A stretch of DNA of 37,477 nucleotides from Clostridia bacterium (GTDB taxonomy: Bacteria; Bacillota; Clostridia; Oscillospirales; UBA644). Position numbers and translations under genes: made by a program. Shown here piece by piece: positions 15,924 through 24,727 of this stretch (the first letter of the stretch is position 1; each line of letters starts with the position of its first letter). Location: the NCBI GenBank assembly GCA_014872655.1, contig WHHJ01000013.1, positions 1 through 37,477 on the forward strand, given 5' to 3'. Below the pieces are notes generated by a model, which ran no database searches, had not been told where the DNA came from, and worked only from the letters and a program-made list of their open reading frames with translations.

Positions 15924-17213
15924 ATGAATATGTGGTTTTTTCATCATTATGCAACTCCCCTTACCATGTCCGGGATGCAACGGCCGGAGTTGTTTGCCAA
16001 GCAGTTAAGGCTACGCGGACATCGTGTAGCCATTTTTGCCTCTTCTTATTTGCATTATTCGGGTGAAAATGTGATAACAGATAAAAATTTGTACAAAATA
16101 GTATGGGAAGATCAAATTCCCTTTATTTTTGTTCGTACAACCGGTTATACGGATTCGATGCGGCGGCGTGTGATGAATATGGGACAATATGCGTTACATG
16201 TGCAGAAAGTTGCCCGAATTTATGCTCAAAAGAATGGCCCTCCGGATATCATCATTGCTTCCAGTCCACACCCGTTAGCGATGGTCGCAGGACTTCGAAC
16301 GGCAAAAAAATGGGGTGCATCTTGCATCTGTGAAGTTCGCGATTTTTGGCCGGAAGTACTGTTTCTTTCAGGAAAATTAAGGTCGCAGTCGGCGATAGGA
16401 AGAGCTTTGACTTTGGCAGAACATCGTATTTATCGGGACGCGGATGCGATTGTTTTTTTAAAAGAAGGAGATCAAACTTATCTGGCTGAGCATGATTGGG
16501 ATGATTCCCACGGTGGAGATGTAAAGACAGAAAAATGTTTTTATATCAACAACGGTGTTGATTTAAAGCAGTATGACAGCGACTTTCACCGGTATGTTTT
16601 AACAGATCCCGATTTGACGGATTCTGCATATCGCATTGTATATGCCGGAGCAATTCGTCCTGTCAATCAGGTGGAGAATCTCTTGGACTGTGCCAAGATT
16701 TTAGCACGAAATTATCCGGATATTCGGTTTCTTGTCTACGGAGATGGGTCGGAGCGCGCCAAACTCGAACAGCGGATTGCACAGGAATCGATAAAAAATG
16801 TGGTGTTGAAAGGGCGAATCCAACGCCAATATTTACCGTATGCGCTTCGGTGTTCTCGATTGAATGTCTTGCATTACACGTCCGAGCACTATAATTGGAG
16901 CCGAGGAAACAGTTCCAATAAGCTGTTTGAATATATGGCAAGCGGAAGGCCGATTGTGTCCAACATCAAAACGGGCTATGATTTGATAGATCGGTACCGG
17001 TGCGGAATCTCGATGGCGGACAGTTCTGCACAATCGTTGGCGTCAGCCATTGCCCAAATTCACGATATGCCGGAATGTGAATATCGGCAAATGTGTAAAA
17101 ACGCTTTGACGGCAGCCGGAGACTTTGATTATTCTTGTTTAACCGATCAGTTGGAGGCCGTATTACAGTATTGTACAGAAAAACGGAGAAAAGCAGGTTA
17201 TGACGGCGGATGA
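15924..17213 (+). CDS. Glycosyltransferase family 4 (WbuB-like)
   Basis: Cytoplasmic GT-B fold glycosyltransferase, 429 aa. It starts with an N-terminal domain typical of WbuB-like enzymes (MNMWFFHHYATP, then RPELFAKQLRLRGHRVAIFA). The GT4 donor-binding domain carries IVYAGAIRPVNQ, LVYGDGSERAKLEQ and the SNKLFEYMASGRPIVSN block, in which the first Glu of the usual EX7E motif is conserved. ATG 15924 follows AAGGAG by 8 nt, immediately after the preceding stop codon. A longer frame from 15819 runs through the sugar transferase gene and is not the start. Its acceptor and donor sugars cannot be read from sequence. Confidence 0.9.
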   Translation: MNMWFFHHYATPLTMSGMQRPELFAKQLRLRGHRVAIFASSYLHYSGENVITDKNLYKIVWEDQIPFIFVRTTGYTDSMRRRVMNMGQYALHVQKVARIYAQKNGPPDIIIASSPHPLAMVAGLRTAKKWGASCICEVRDFWPEVLFLSGKLRSQSAIGRALTLAEHRIYRDADAIVFLKEGDQTYLAEHDWDDSHGGDVKTEKCFYINNGVDLKQYDSDFHRYVLTDPDLTDSAYRIVYAGAIRPVNQVENLLDCAKILARNYPDIRFLVYGDGSERAKLEQRIAQESIKNVVLKGRIQRQYLPYALRCSRLNVLHYTSEHYNWSRGNSSNKLFEYMASGRPIVSNIKTGYDLIDRYRCGISMADSSAQSLASAIAQIHDMPECEYRQMCKNALTAAGDFDYSCLTDQLEAVLQYCTEKRRKAGYDGG

Positions 17214-18885
17214 TTTGAAAAAGTATTTTCATACGGTAAAGTATTTAAAACCTTCTCAACTTTTTTGGCAGGCATTCGTTCTGTCCAAGATTCCTTATCG
17301 GTTGGCTTACGAGCAAACTCAAAAACAACTTCGGTATCATTCGTTTCCTGCTGTACAGAAGCATCTATCTTATGTGATTCCTTTTCTGGATACTCCGGAA
17401 GTCTATTTGTCCCGATTTGATCCCGATCGTATTGTTCAGGGTTCTTTTTGTTTTTTACATCAGCAACAGGTTGTTCCGAACGATGTTTGGAAAATTCCGA
17501 CACAGTCCCATTTATGGAATTTTCATTTGCATTATTTTGAGTATGGAGTCGCTCTGGCCTTTCAATATGCAAAAACAAAAAATCTGCAATATAGTGAACG
17601 GTTATCGGAATTGATAGATTCCTGGATCAAACAACCGATGTCCGGTGACGGTTGGCATCCTTATACGATTTCGGTTCGCTTAAGCAACTGGTTGATTTGT
17701 CTTGATGTGGCAGGAGATGGATTGCCGGAATCAATCCGGGAAAAAATGTACAAAAGTATCTATTTACAATATTGTTTTTTGAGAAGTTGTCCGGAAAAGC
17801 ATTTGTTAGGCAATCATTATTTTGAAAATTTAAAAGCACTGATTCTCTGTGCCGCGTTGTTTGAAGATCAAAAAAGGCTTTCCACATATCTTTTTCAGTT
17901 GCGTCAACAGTTAGCCGAACAAATTTTACCGGACGGGATGCATATGGAACGAAGTTTTATGTATCATAAAATCGTACTGGAAGATCTCATCCGTATTGTT
18001 TATCTTCTCAAACAAATGCATATTGGTTGCGATCCATATCTTGCCGCCCTAAATCAAATGGCCAATGCGTTATATTTTGCAGAACAAGGCTTAACGAGAA
18101 CGCCTCTTTTTAATGACAGCGCTAACAATGAGGCTAAGCCTGCCGTGGTTTTATGGCAGACCATGTCGCTGTTATTCGGCTGGAAACCGAAATATTCCTG
18201 TTGTTTAGATTGTGCCGGATATTACAAATTACAGACCGATCGCTTTTGTCTTCTGATAGATTGCGGCTCGTTAGGTCCGTCTTATTTACCGGGGCACAGC
18301 CATTGCGATACGCTGAGTTTTGAGATGTACGTGGCCGGAATCCCTGTTTTTGTCAATGCCGGGACTGGTCTGTATCAAGGATCTTTAAGATCGTATTTCA
18401 GAAGCACTTCTGCACACAATACAGTTGTTATAGACGAAAAGGAACAGGCTGAGTGTTGGGCAGAGCATCGGGTGGCGCGACGGACTTCGAAGGTCCGAGC
18501 GACGTGCACGGATACGTTCTTTTCTGGAAGATATACAACCTATTTCGGCGCGGAGCATCATCGCCGTATTCAGTTGGAATCAACAGGGTTTGAGGTGTGC
18601 GACAGTATCCGAGAAAAGCATTTGATATCAGCAAAAAGTTATTTACATCTGGCAGACGGGTTTAAGGTAAAACAGCAATCTGATACACAACTTTTAATTT
18701 GGGGAAAAGGCTTGATGCTGACTGTTACGGCTCAAAATTGTTGTGCTGAAGTTTTTTCGAAAGGAAATCTGTGCTTATATGCTCCCGAATTTGGATCTAT
18801 CAAAAAAAGTACGGCCTTATGTTTTGATGCCAAACAGCCTTGTTTTGGCTATCGGGTAACGGTACACAGGAGGAATGAAAAATGA
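17200..18885 (+). CDS. Heparinase II/III family protein
   Basis: A 561-aa protein of the alginate lyase/heparinase II/III superfamily. An alpha-toroid domain occupies about residues 60-350 (WNFHLHYFEYG, then GDGWHPYTISVRLSNW and LLGNHYFEN). It is followed by the beta-sandwich domain with the family block (GHSHCDTLSFEM, RSTSAHNTVVID, CWAEHRVAR). Members cleave uronate-containing polysaccharides by beta-elimination. Here the operon also makes UDP-ManNAcA, so the polymer itself is the likely ligand or substrate. No signal peptide or membrane helix is visible, which is odd for a lyase acting on an exported polymer. The start overlaps the preceding GT4 gene by 14 bp and the stop overlaps wecC by 4 bp. 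Confidence 0.87.
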   Translation: MTADDLKKYFHTVKYLKPSQLFWQAFVLSKIPYRLAYEQTQKQLRYHSFPAVQKHLSYVIPFLDTPEVYLSRFDPDRIVQGSFCFLHQQQVVPNDVWKIPTQSHLWNFHLHYFEYGVALAFQYAKTKNLQYSERLSELIDSWIKQPMSGDGWHPYTISVRLSNWLICLDVAGDGLPESIREKMYKSIYLQYCFLRSCPEKHLLGNHYFENLKALILCAALFEDQKRLSTYLFQLRQQLAEQILPDGMHMERSFMYHKIVLEDLIRIVYLLKQMHIGCDPYLAALNQMANALYFAEQGLTRTPLFNDSANNEAKPAVVLWQTMSLLFGWKPKYSCCLDCAGYYKLQTDRFCLLIDCGSLGPSYLPGHSHCDTLSFEMYVAGIPVFVNAGTGLYQGSLRSYFRSTSAHNTVVIDEKEQAECWAEHRVARRTSKVRATCTDTFFSGRYTTYFGAEHHRRIQLESTGFEVCDSIREKHLISAKSYLHLADGFKVKQQSDTQLLIWGKGLMLTVTAQNCCAEVFSKGNLCLYAPEFGSIKKSTALCFDAKQPCFGYRVTVHRRNEK

Positions 18886-20099
18886 TCAATGTCATTGGAC
18901 TGGGATATATTGGTTTGCCTACTGCATTGATGTTAGCCAGCCATGGGCAGCAAGTTGTGGGGACAGACTGTAATCGTCAGACGGTGGACCAATTAAAACA
19001 GGGCTCGGCAACTTTTGATGAACCGGGGCTGAAAGAACTTTATCAGACTGCTCGTCGGAGTGGGATCCAATTTTGTGAGCAATGTATCAAAACAGATGTG
19101 TATATTATTGCAGTGGCAACGCCATATGATTCGTTTAGTAAAAAGATTGACGCTTCTTATGTTTGCCGTGCGGTAGAAGATGTTTTGCAGGTGTGTCAGC
19201 CCGAAAGTATGATTATTATAGAGTCTACGGTTTCTCCTTCAACGATGGATCGCTATGTGCGCCCGTTATTGCAGCAGAAGGCAGGAGGAATGAACGTTCA
19301 TCTGGTTCATGCGCCGGAACGCATTATTCCCGGAAACATGATTTATGAGTTAGAGCATAATTGTCGGACGATCGGAGCGGACTGTTCCGAGATCGGGCAA
19401 AAAGCCAAACGCCTTTACGCTTCGTTTTGTAAGGGGCAGATTATTGTAACCGATATCCGAACCGCAGAAATGACAAAGGTGGTAGAAAATACGTTTCGTG
19501 CTGTCAACATTGCTTTTGCCAATGAATTGGCTAAAATTTGCAGATATGCCGATTTAGATGTTCATGAAGTGATTCGGATTTGTAATATGCACCCGCGGGT
19601 AAATATTTTATCTCCGGGACCGGGGGTAGGCGGTCACTGCATTGCGGTGGACCCTTGGTTTTTGGTGGGGGATTATCCGTCTTTGACCCCGGTTATTCGC
19701 GCGGCAATGGAAGTCAATGCTTCAATGCCGGAATTTGTATTACGTCGAACCGAAGAGGTCATGCGCCAATGTGGAGTAGAAGATCTTTCGCGTGTGGGCC
19801 TGTATGGACTAACCTATAAGGAAAACATTGATGATTACAGGCAATCTCCGGCACTTCAGTTGTTGCAGTGCCAGGCTCAGCATTTAGGACAACCCCTAAA
19901 GGTTTATGACCCATATATTCAAAAAACGATTGTAAATAATCAATATCATCATCTGGATCAATTTTTAATGGATGTCGATCTGGTTGTTGTTCTTGTAGGG
20001 CATGATGAAATCGTAAACAACAGACACAAGTTGGATCAAAAGATTGTTTTGGATACCAAGCAAATTTTCCCCGATGCAAAAAATATTTATCGTCTGTAA
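18882..20099 (+). CDS. wecC: UDP-N-acetyl-D-mannosamine dehydrogenase (WecC)
   Basis: NAD-dependent four-electron oxidation of UDP-ManNAc to UDP-ManNAcA in the cytoplasm. The 405-aa protein has the N-terminal Rossmann motif GLGYIGLPTA, the middle-domain PERIIPGN and EMTKVVENTFRAVNIAFANE motifs, and the catalytic Cys in PGPGVGGHCIAVDPWFL. The PERIIPGN and HCIAVDPWF forms favour WecC (UDP-ManNAc) over UDP-glucose dehydrogenase. A UDP-GlcNAc 2-epimerase gene (wecB) closes the same operon and supplies the substrate. The gene overlaps the heparinase-like gene by 4 bp with AGGAGG upstream. Confidence 0.92.
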   Translation: MINVIGLGYIGLPTALMLASHGQQVVGTDCNRQTVDQLKQGSATFDEPGLKELYQTARRSGIQFCEQCIKTDVYIIAVATPYDSFSKKIDASYVCRAVEDVLQVCQPESMIIIESTVSPSTMDRYVRPLLQQKAGGMNVHLVHAPERIIPGNMIYELEHNCRTIGADCSEIGQKAKRLYASFCKGQIIVTDIRTAEMTKVVENTFRAVNIAFANELAKICRYADLDVHEVIRICNMHPRVNILSPGPGVGGHCIAVDPWFLVGDYPSLTPVIRAAMEVNASMPEFVLRRTEEVMRQCGVEDLSRVGLYGLTYKENIDDYRQSPALQLLQCQAQHLGQPLKVYDPYIQKTIVNNQYHHLDQFLMDVDLVVVLVGHDEIVNNRHKLDQKIVLDTKQIFPDAKNIYRL

Positions 20100-20113
20100 A
20101 CGGAGTAAAAAAG

Positions 20114-21136
20114 ATGATTTATTTTATCGGACCAACCGCAGATACCGGCGGACCGGCAATTAAGAATAAAATACTTTGCGATTATTTACGGGGTAAACAC
20201 ATTCGATTCAAACAATGCAACACTTATAGTCAGAGTTGGAAAAACAGAATAACCTGTCTGTTGAAGATTTTGTTTACCAATGCGGATACTTTTTTGGTCG
20301 CTGTGGGCCGAAAGGGAAATCGAATGATCTATCCGTTGTTGTATTGGAAAAAAAAGATTCGGCCGTCCGTCCGATATGCATTGGTTTGTATTGGAGGGCA
20401 AGTTGCAGAGGAACTTGCAAAAAGAGGTTCGCTTTTTCGCCGATCTGTTGCTGCGGCTGATCTTTGCACCGTAGAGACTGAGACTCTTTTAAAAAAAGTG
20501 CAAAAACAGGGCTTTACAAATTTTCGAGTACTGCCCAATTATGTAGAAGGCTTTTCGATGGAAGAAGAGAAAGAAAAGCATTTTGGGTCAGCGTTACGCT
20601 TTGTATATCTTTCCAGCATCCGAAATTGCAAAGGGTTGCAAACCATGATTTCGGCTTTTCAATTGTTTGTGAAGAAAGTTCCGGACGCACTATTAGATAT
20701 TTACGGTCCCATTCAACCTGATTTTAATCTAAAGATTTTTTCCGGTCTTCAACAGCATGGTATTACTTATCGAGGCGTGGTAAAAAAAGATCAGGTTCTT
20801 TCCTGTTTGAGTGGGTACCATGTTTTTATCTTTCCGACGGAGTGTTCCAGCGAAGGGTTTCCGGCTGTTTTAGTGGAAGCACAGTACGCGGGGTTACCTG
20901 TGATTGCGAGCGATATTTGTTATAATGCAGAAATTATTCAGCATCAAAAAAACGGATATATTTATCCGGCAGGAAATGTTGAAAGATTGGAACAGGCATT
21001 GATGCATTGTCAAACACATCGAGAAGAATTAGCTGTTATTTCAGAAGAGAATAAGAGAAGTTCCCGGCAATATGATGCCGATCGAGTTCTTTCTGATTTT
21101 TTGTCGGCATTGCGAAAGAAAGGGTGGAGGGTATGA
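20114..21136 (+). CDS. Glycosyltransferase family 4
   Basis: GT-B glycosyltransferase, 340 aa. The N-terminal region (YFIGPTADTGGPAIKNK) is the acceptor-binding GGP loop of GT4 enzymes. The C-terminal domain has VYLSSIRNCKGLQTMI, LDIYGPI and SSEGFPAVLVEAQYAGLPVI, an EX7E-like donor site with both Glu residues. It lies 14 bp after wecC and adds one sugar to the lipid-linked repeat unit, probably at the cytoplasmic face. Sugar specificity is unknown. Confidence 0.88.
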   Translation: MIYFIGPTADTGGPAIKNKILCDYLRGKHIRFKQCNTYSQSWKNRITCLLKILFTNADTFLVAVGRKGNRMIYPLLYWKKKIRPSVRYALVCIGGQVAEELAKRGSLFRRSVAAADLCTVETETLLKKVQKQGFTNFRVLPNYVEGFSMEEEKEKHFGSALRFVYLSSIRNCKGLQTMISAFQLFVKKVPDALLDIYGPIQPDFNLKIFSGLQQHGITYRGVVKKDQVLSCLSGYHVFIFPTECSSEGFPAVLVEAQYAGLPVIASDICYNAEIIQHQKNGYIYPAGNVERLEQALMHCQTHREELAVISEENKRSSRQYDADRVLSDFLSALRKKGWRV

Positions 21137-22314
21137 AAAAAGCACTGGTGTTTTACCTGTATTCTAATCGGAATGCAGGCGATATGGCCATTTGTTTGGG
21201 AACCATACGCTTTTTAAAACAGCAGGGTTTTGACATTACCTTCGTTTCTCGTTTTGGACAGCGGGATCAAGAATACGCCGAAAGTTGTAAATATCTTGCT
21301 CAATATGAACCGGATGTCCAGGTGGTTCCCGGTTTTTTTGATTTCGACCGCTCCGACCCTTTTTTTACTCGATTTCGTGCTTATGCACAGGGGTTTATAA
21401 AGGTAGCGATTCCGGGTATTGAGAAACGGTTGCGTTTACTTTTATCCGATTACGATGTTGTCTTTTTTAACGGAGGAAATTTATTGCGTGGTCATACATT
21501 CGCAGATTATATGCGGTTAGCTGCCTTGTTTTATCCGATTCACGCTGCTAGAAAAGTCGGAAAAAAGATTTACTGCCTATCGCAATCCTCTTCCAAACTG
21601 GATTGGATTTCAAAAATGATGTTGAATCGCTATTTATCTGATTTTGACCAAATATATGTTCGGGAAAAAATGTCTTATTTAAAGTTAAAATCTACATTTC
21701 CGCAAATGCCGTTTGTCCGAAGTACAGACATGGCCTTTTGTATCGGACAACAGAAAATAGCAGAGGATTTCTTTCAAAAAAAATATGGGTACTTACCCTC
21801 TGATTTTATCGCGGTAGTTGTTCGGTATACTCAGATCGGAGATTTGGGAATGTTGCCGGAAACGGTTCAACAGCAACTAAACAGCCGTGTGACAGAGTAT
21901 ATGAGTCAATACCCTCAATCCTTTTATTTGGTGGTTATTCAAACGGAAAAAGATCGTCTGCCCTCTTATGAGCTGGTAAGGCAAGTACGTCAAAATTGCA
22001 AAGTAGATTGCATCGAGGAACATGACCCTTATTTGTTAAGAGAAATTTATCGGCGGGCTCGTTTTGTGCTTACCATGCGTCTGCACGCAGCGATTTTGGC
22101 GATGTCTGTTTCTACGCCGGTTATGGGGATCTTTTCGGAGAAATGGGGATTGAAAAACAGTGGAATTTTAAGTGATTATCAAATGCCGTATCTCATCGTT
22201 GAACAACAGCCGTACAGTCGGATATCGGATTTCATTCCGGCGCTGGCTCAGGCTCCGACAAAAGATATTCCAAAACGAATTCAGTCTTTTTTTTCGTCTG
22301 GGGCGTTTTTTTAA
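21133..22314 (+). CDS. Polysaccharide pyruvyl transferase family protein
   Basis: Enzyme of the CsaB/WcaK-like pyruvyltransferase family (PF04230), which adds a pyruvate ketal from phosphoenolpyruvate to a glycan. The 393-aa protein has an N-terminal SNRNAGDMAICLGTIRFL motif, a FFNGGNLLRG glycine motif, the central conserved YVREKMSYL segment, and the late block ARFVLTMRLHAAILAMSVSTPV. The RxHA histidine corresponds to the catalytic region of CsaB-like enzymes. The start at ATG 21133 (MKKALVF) overlaps the preceding gene by 4 bp. GTG at 21124 is possible but adds only three residues. It implies a negatively charged pyruvylated polymer, although some family members have other roles. Confidence 0.88.
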   Translation: MKKALVFYLYSNRNAGDMAICLGTIRFLKQQGFDITFVSRFGQRDQEYAESCKYLAQYEPDVQVVPGFFDFDRSDPFFTRFRAYAQGFIKVAIPGIEKRLRLLLSDYDVVFFNGGNLLRGHTFADYMRLAALFYPIHAARKVGKKIYCLSQSSSKLDWISKMMLNRYLSDFDQIYVREKMSYLKLKSTFPQMPFVRSTDMAFCIGQQKIAEDFFQKKYGYLPSDFIAVVVRYTQIGDLGMLPETVQQQLNSRVTEYMSQYPQSFYLVVIQTEKDRLPSYELVRQVRQNCKVDCIEEHDPYLLREIYRRARFVLTMRLHAAILAMSVSTPVMGIFSEKWGLKNSGILSDYQMPYLIVEQQPYSRISDFIPALAQAPTKDIPKRIQSFFSSGAFF

Positions 22315-22364
22315 TCAGGTGTTTTGTTTTTTAAACAGCACGGAGTTTGTGAGGAGAGAGTTTT

Positions 22365-23525
22365 GTGGAAGCAGTAAAATTTGATTTGCTGACTTGCTTT
22401 TTATATTTGATGTTTGGTCTGTTGTTTTTGTTTTCTTGTCGTATGGCTGTTGTAAAGCAAGAATTTGCAGGCAATCAATTAAAGAGTATTGGGCAGCGAA
22501 GATATGGGTTTTCTCATATGGCGGTGCTGTTTTGTTATCTTCTGTTGCTGTTTTTTGCTGTTTTTCGATATATTTCATATCCGTTAGGCGGAACGGATGC
22601 AACCGCGTATGTGTCCTGGTTTGAGCAGATAGCAGACGTAGAATTTGGAGAGTTGAAAGAGCTGCCGTTCTATAAGGACTCGGATTTTTTATATACGGTA
22701 TTGATGTATGTGGTGCGGCAGATCAGTGCCAATTATCACCTTTTATTTGTCATCGTTTACGGATTTATCTTATACACTTACTACGCCTTTGTCATTCGTT
22801 CTTATACACCAGACCTTTGTTTTGCTCCGCTGATCTATGTGGGGTTACTGTTTGCAAACAGTTTTAATATCCTCCGTGCTTCTATTGCGATTGGGTTTGG
22901 ATACTTAGGATTTTTGGCGCTGGCACAAAAACAGAATTTTCGCGCCGTTTTATTTCTTCTCTTTTCCGGATTGTTTCACGGGTCCGCGTTCTTTTTGGCT
23001 GCTTTTTTCATTTTTTACTGGATATTGTCCAGCAAAATGTTTTCAAAACCTAAATGGGTGATTTTTTCATGTATTGGTATTTACACTGTTTTATTTGTGT
23101 TTCAGGATTTGTTTTTAGCGCTTTTAAGAAAAACAAAATATGCTAATTTTGCCGGCGGTACTGCATCTCTGATCGGGCAAATGCCGACTATTTTATGCGG
23201 AATTCTGGCGCTGGTGTTTTTTATCCCATTAAAACAGCGTGCAGGAAAATTTTCGGTTTTGGTGTATGCGGCTATTTTTGATTTTTGTATGATCCCTTTG
23301 ATGTTGTGGTATGGCTTTTTCCGCGTCCATTTATTTTTTACGCTTCCTCGGTTATATGTTTGGAGTTGCTTATTGGCGTATGGCTGCGAAAAACTCAAAA
23401 TCAGTCGCAGAGTTGGCGAACTGGTAGGCAGCATTGCCGTGATTGGTTGGTTCTTGTTTCGGCTCAGTCAAGATTTTGTCACATCGGGGATTATGCCGTA
23501 TTATTTAGAATTTTTACATCCGTAA
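22365..23525 (+). CDS. EpsG/Wzy-like polysaccharide polymerase
   Basis: A 386-aa polytopic membrane protein with about ten hydrophobic helices, assigned to the EpsG/Wzy-type polymerase family. The typical features are a loop after the second helix (YISYPLGGTDATAYVSWFEQ), the NSFNILRASIAIGFGYLGF helix with its conserved Arg, and the LFHGSAFFLAAFF helix with the conserved His. Such proteins polymerise lipid-linked repeat units outside the membrane. It is the only polymerase candidate in a cluster that has a Wzx flippase and a Wzz-like protein. Overall identity across this family is low, so assignment rests on topology, these motifs and context. GTG 22365 follows GAGGAGAGAG. Confidence 0.85.
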   Translation: MEAVKFDLLTCFLYLMFGLLFLFSCRMAVVKQEFAGNQLKSIGQRRYGFSHMAVLFCYLLLLFFAVFRYISYPLGGTDATAYVSWFEQIADVEFGELKELPFYKDSDFLYTVLMYVVRQISANYHLLFVIVYGFILYTYYAFVIRSYTPDLCFAPLIYVGLLFANSFNILRASIAIGFGYLGFLALAQKQNFRAVLFLLFSGLFHGSAFFLAAFFIFYWILSSKMFSKPKWVIFSCIGIYTVLFVFQDLFLALLRKTKYANFAGGTASLIGQMPTILCGILALVFFIPLKQRAGKFSVLVYAAIFDFCMIPLMLWYGFFRVHLFFTLPRLYVWSCLLAYGCEKLKISRRVGELVGSIAVIGWFLFRLSQDFVTSGIMPYYLEFLHP

Positions 23526-23538
23526 AGGGGAGTTTGAC

Positions 23539-24726
23539 GTGTCTGTTTTAATTTATTATCACTCTAATCAATTAGCGCCTCGCGGCGGCCCTGCGGGTTA
23601 TTTGTATAATCTCCGTCTGGGTCTGGGAAATCATTCTCCAGTTTCGTTTTTGCCGGATCTGCCGATGTCTTCGTTACAATGGCAGCAAAAAGTTAAAAAA
23701 TGGCCTAGCAATATTCGTGATTTTGCGGCAGCCCTACATCATAAAAAGATGTATTCGGATTTGCTGGACGATACGGGAGACCATCGCAGCCTGTATGAAT
23801 CAACATTTGATAAGTATGATATGATTCATTTTCACAGCACATATACGATGTTTCGTGTGCGAGACAGTTTACGGGATTATCGCGGAAAGGTTTTGTTAAC
23901 TTCTCATTGCCCGCAACCGTTGCATACGGAAATAAAAGATAAGTTTACCCATTGGGACAAACTCCTTTTAAAAAAAGAAATTAATCTGTTGGAAAAAATG
24001 GACCGGTACGCTTTTGACCGTGCAGATTACATTATTTTCCCATGCAAGCAGGCTGAACAGCCGTATCAAAAAAATTGGGCTTATTATTCGACATTTAGAG
24101 AAAAAAATGCTTTTAAGTACAGGTATCTTCTTACGGGTACGGCACCACGTCCGGTTTGCATTTCCCGGCGTGAGTTTCGGCGGCTGCACCAAATCCCGGA
24201 AGACGCGTTTGTGATTTGCTATATCGGCCGACATAACGCAGTAAAAGGGTATACAGATTTAAAAATCATCGGCAATACTCTGTTGTCACGATCTTCTAAA
24301 TTTTATTTTCTGATCGCCGGACGGCAGGGACCGGAGTTTGGATTAGACCATGTGCGGTGGCGTGAAATGGGTTGGACAGATGACCCGGGCTCATTGATTG
24401 CGGCCAGTGACTGTTTTGTTTTGCCGAACCGAGAGACGTATTTTGACTTGATTTTATTGGAGGCCTTGTCTATCGGAACTTGTGTTGTTGCGGCAAATAC
24501 GGGAGGAAATCAATACTTTTCTTCTTTTTCTGAAGACGGGATCTTTACCTATGATACTATAGCCCAGGCGGTTGAACAAATGGAACAATTATCGAGAATT
24601 CCGGCTGAAAAACGAAACTTGTTCAAGCAAAAAAGCCGTTTACTATATGAGCGCTGCTTTTCCGCAGAAAAATTTGCAGAGAATTATTTAAGTTTAATAT
24701 ACCATTTACAGAAAGAGACGGAGTAA
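23539..24726 (+). CDS. Glycosyltransferase family 4
   Basis: GT4 glycosyltransferase of the GT-B fold, 395 aa. It begins VLIYYHSNQLAPRGGPAGYL, with the glycine-rich acceptor loop. The C-terminal domain starts at VICYIGRHNAVKGYTDLKII and includes SDCFVLPNRETYFDLILLEA, in which the EX7E pair (E of RETYFDLILLE) is visible, then GTCVVAANTGGN. GTG 23539 has GGGGAG 7 nt upstream and lies 13 bp after the polymerase gene. One of three GT4 enzymes in the operon, so a repeat unit of about four sugars is plausible, counting the initiating sugar. Confidence 0.88.
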   Translation: MSVLIYYHSNQLAPRGGPAGYLYNLRLGLGNHSPVSFLPDLPMSSLQWQQKVKKWPSNIRDFAAALHHKKMYSDLLDDTGDHRSLYESTFDKYDMIHFHSTYTMFRVRDSLRDYRGKVLLTSHCPQPLHTEIKDKFTHWDKLLLKKEINLLEKMDRYAFDRADYIIFPCKQAEQPYQKNWAYYSTFREKNAFKYRYLLTGTAPRPVCISRREFRRLHQIPEDAFVICYIGRHNAVKGYTDLKIIGNTLLSRSSKFYFLIAGRQGPEFGLDHVRWREMGWTDDPGSLIAASDCFVLPNRETYFDLILLEALSIGTCVVAANTGGNQYFSSFSEDGIFTYDTIAQAVEQMEQLSRIPAEKRNLFKQKSRLLYERCFSAEKFAENYLSLIYHLQKETE

Positions 24727-24727
24727 T

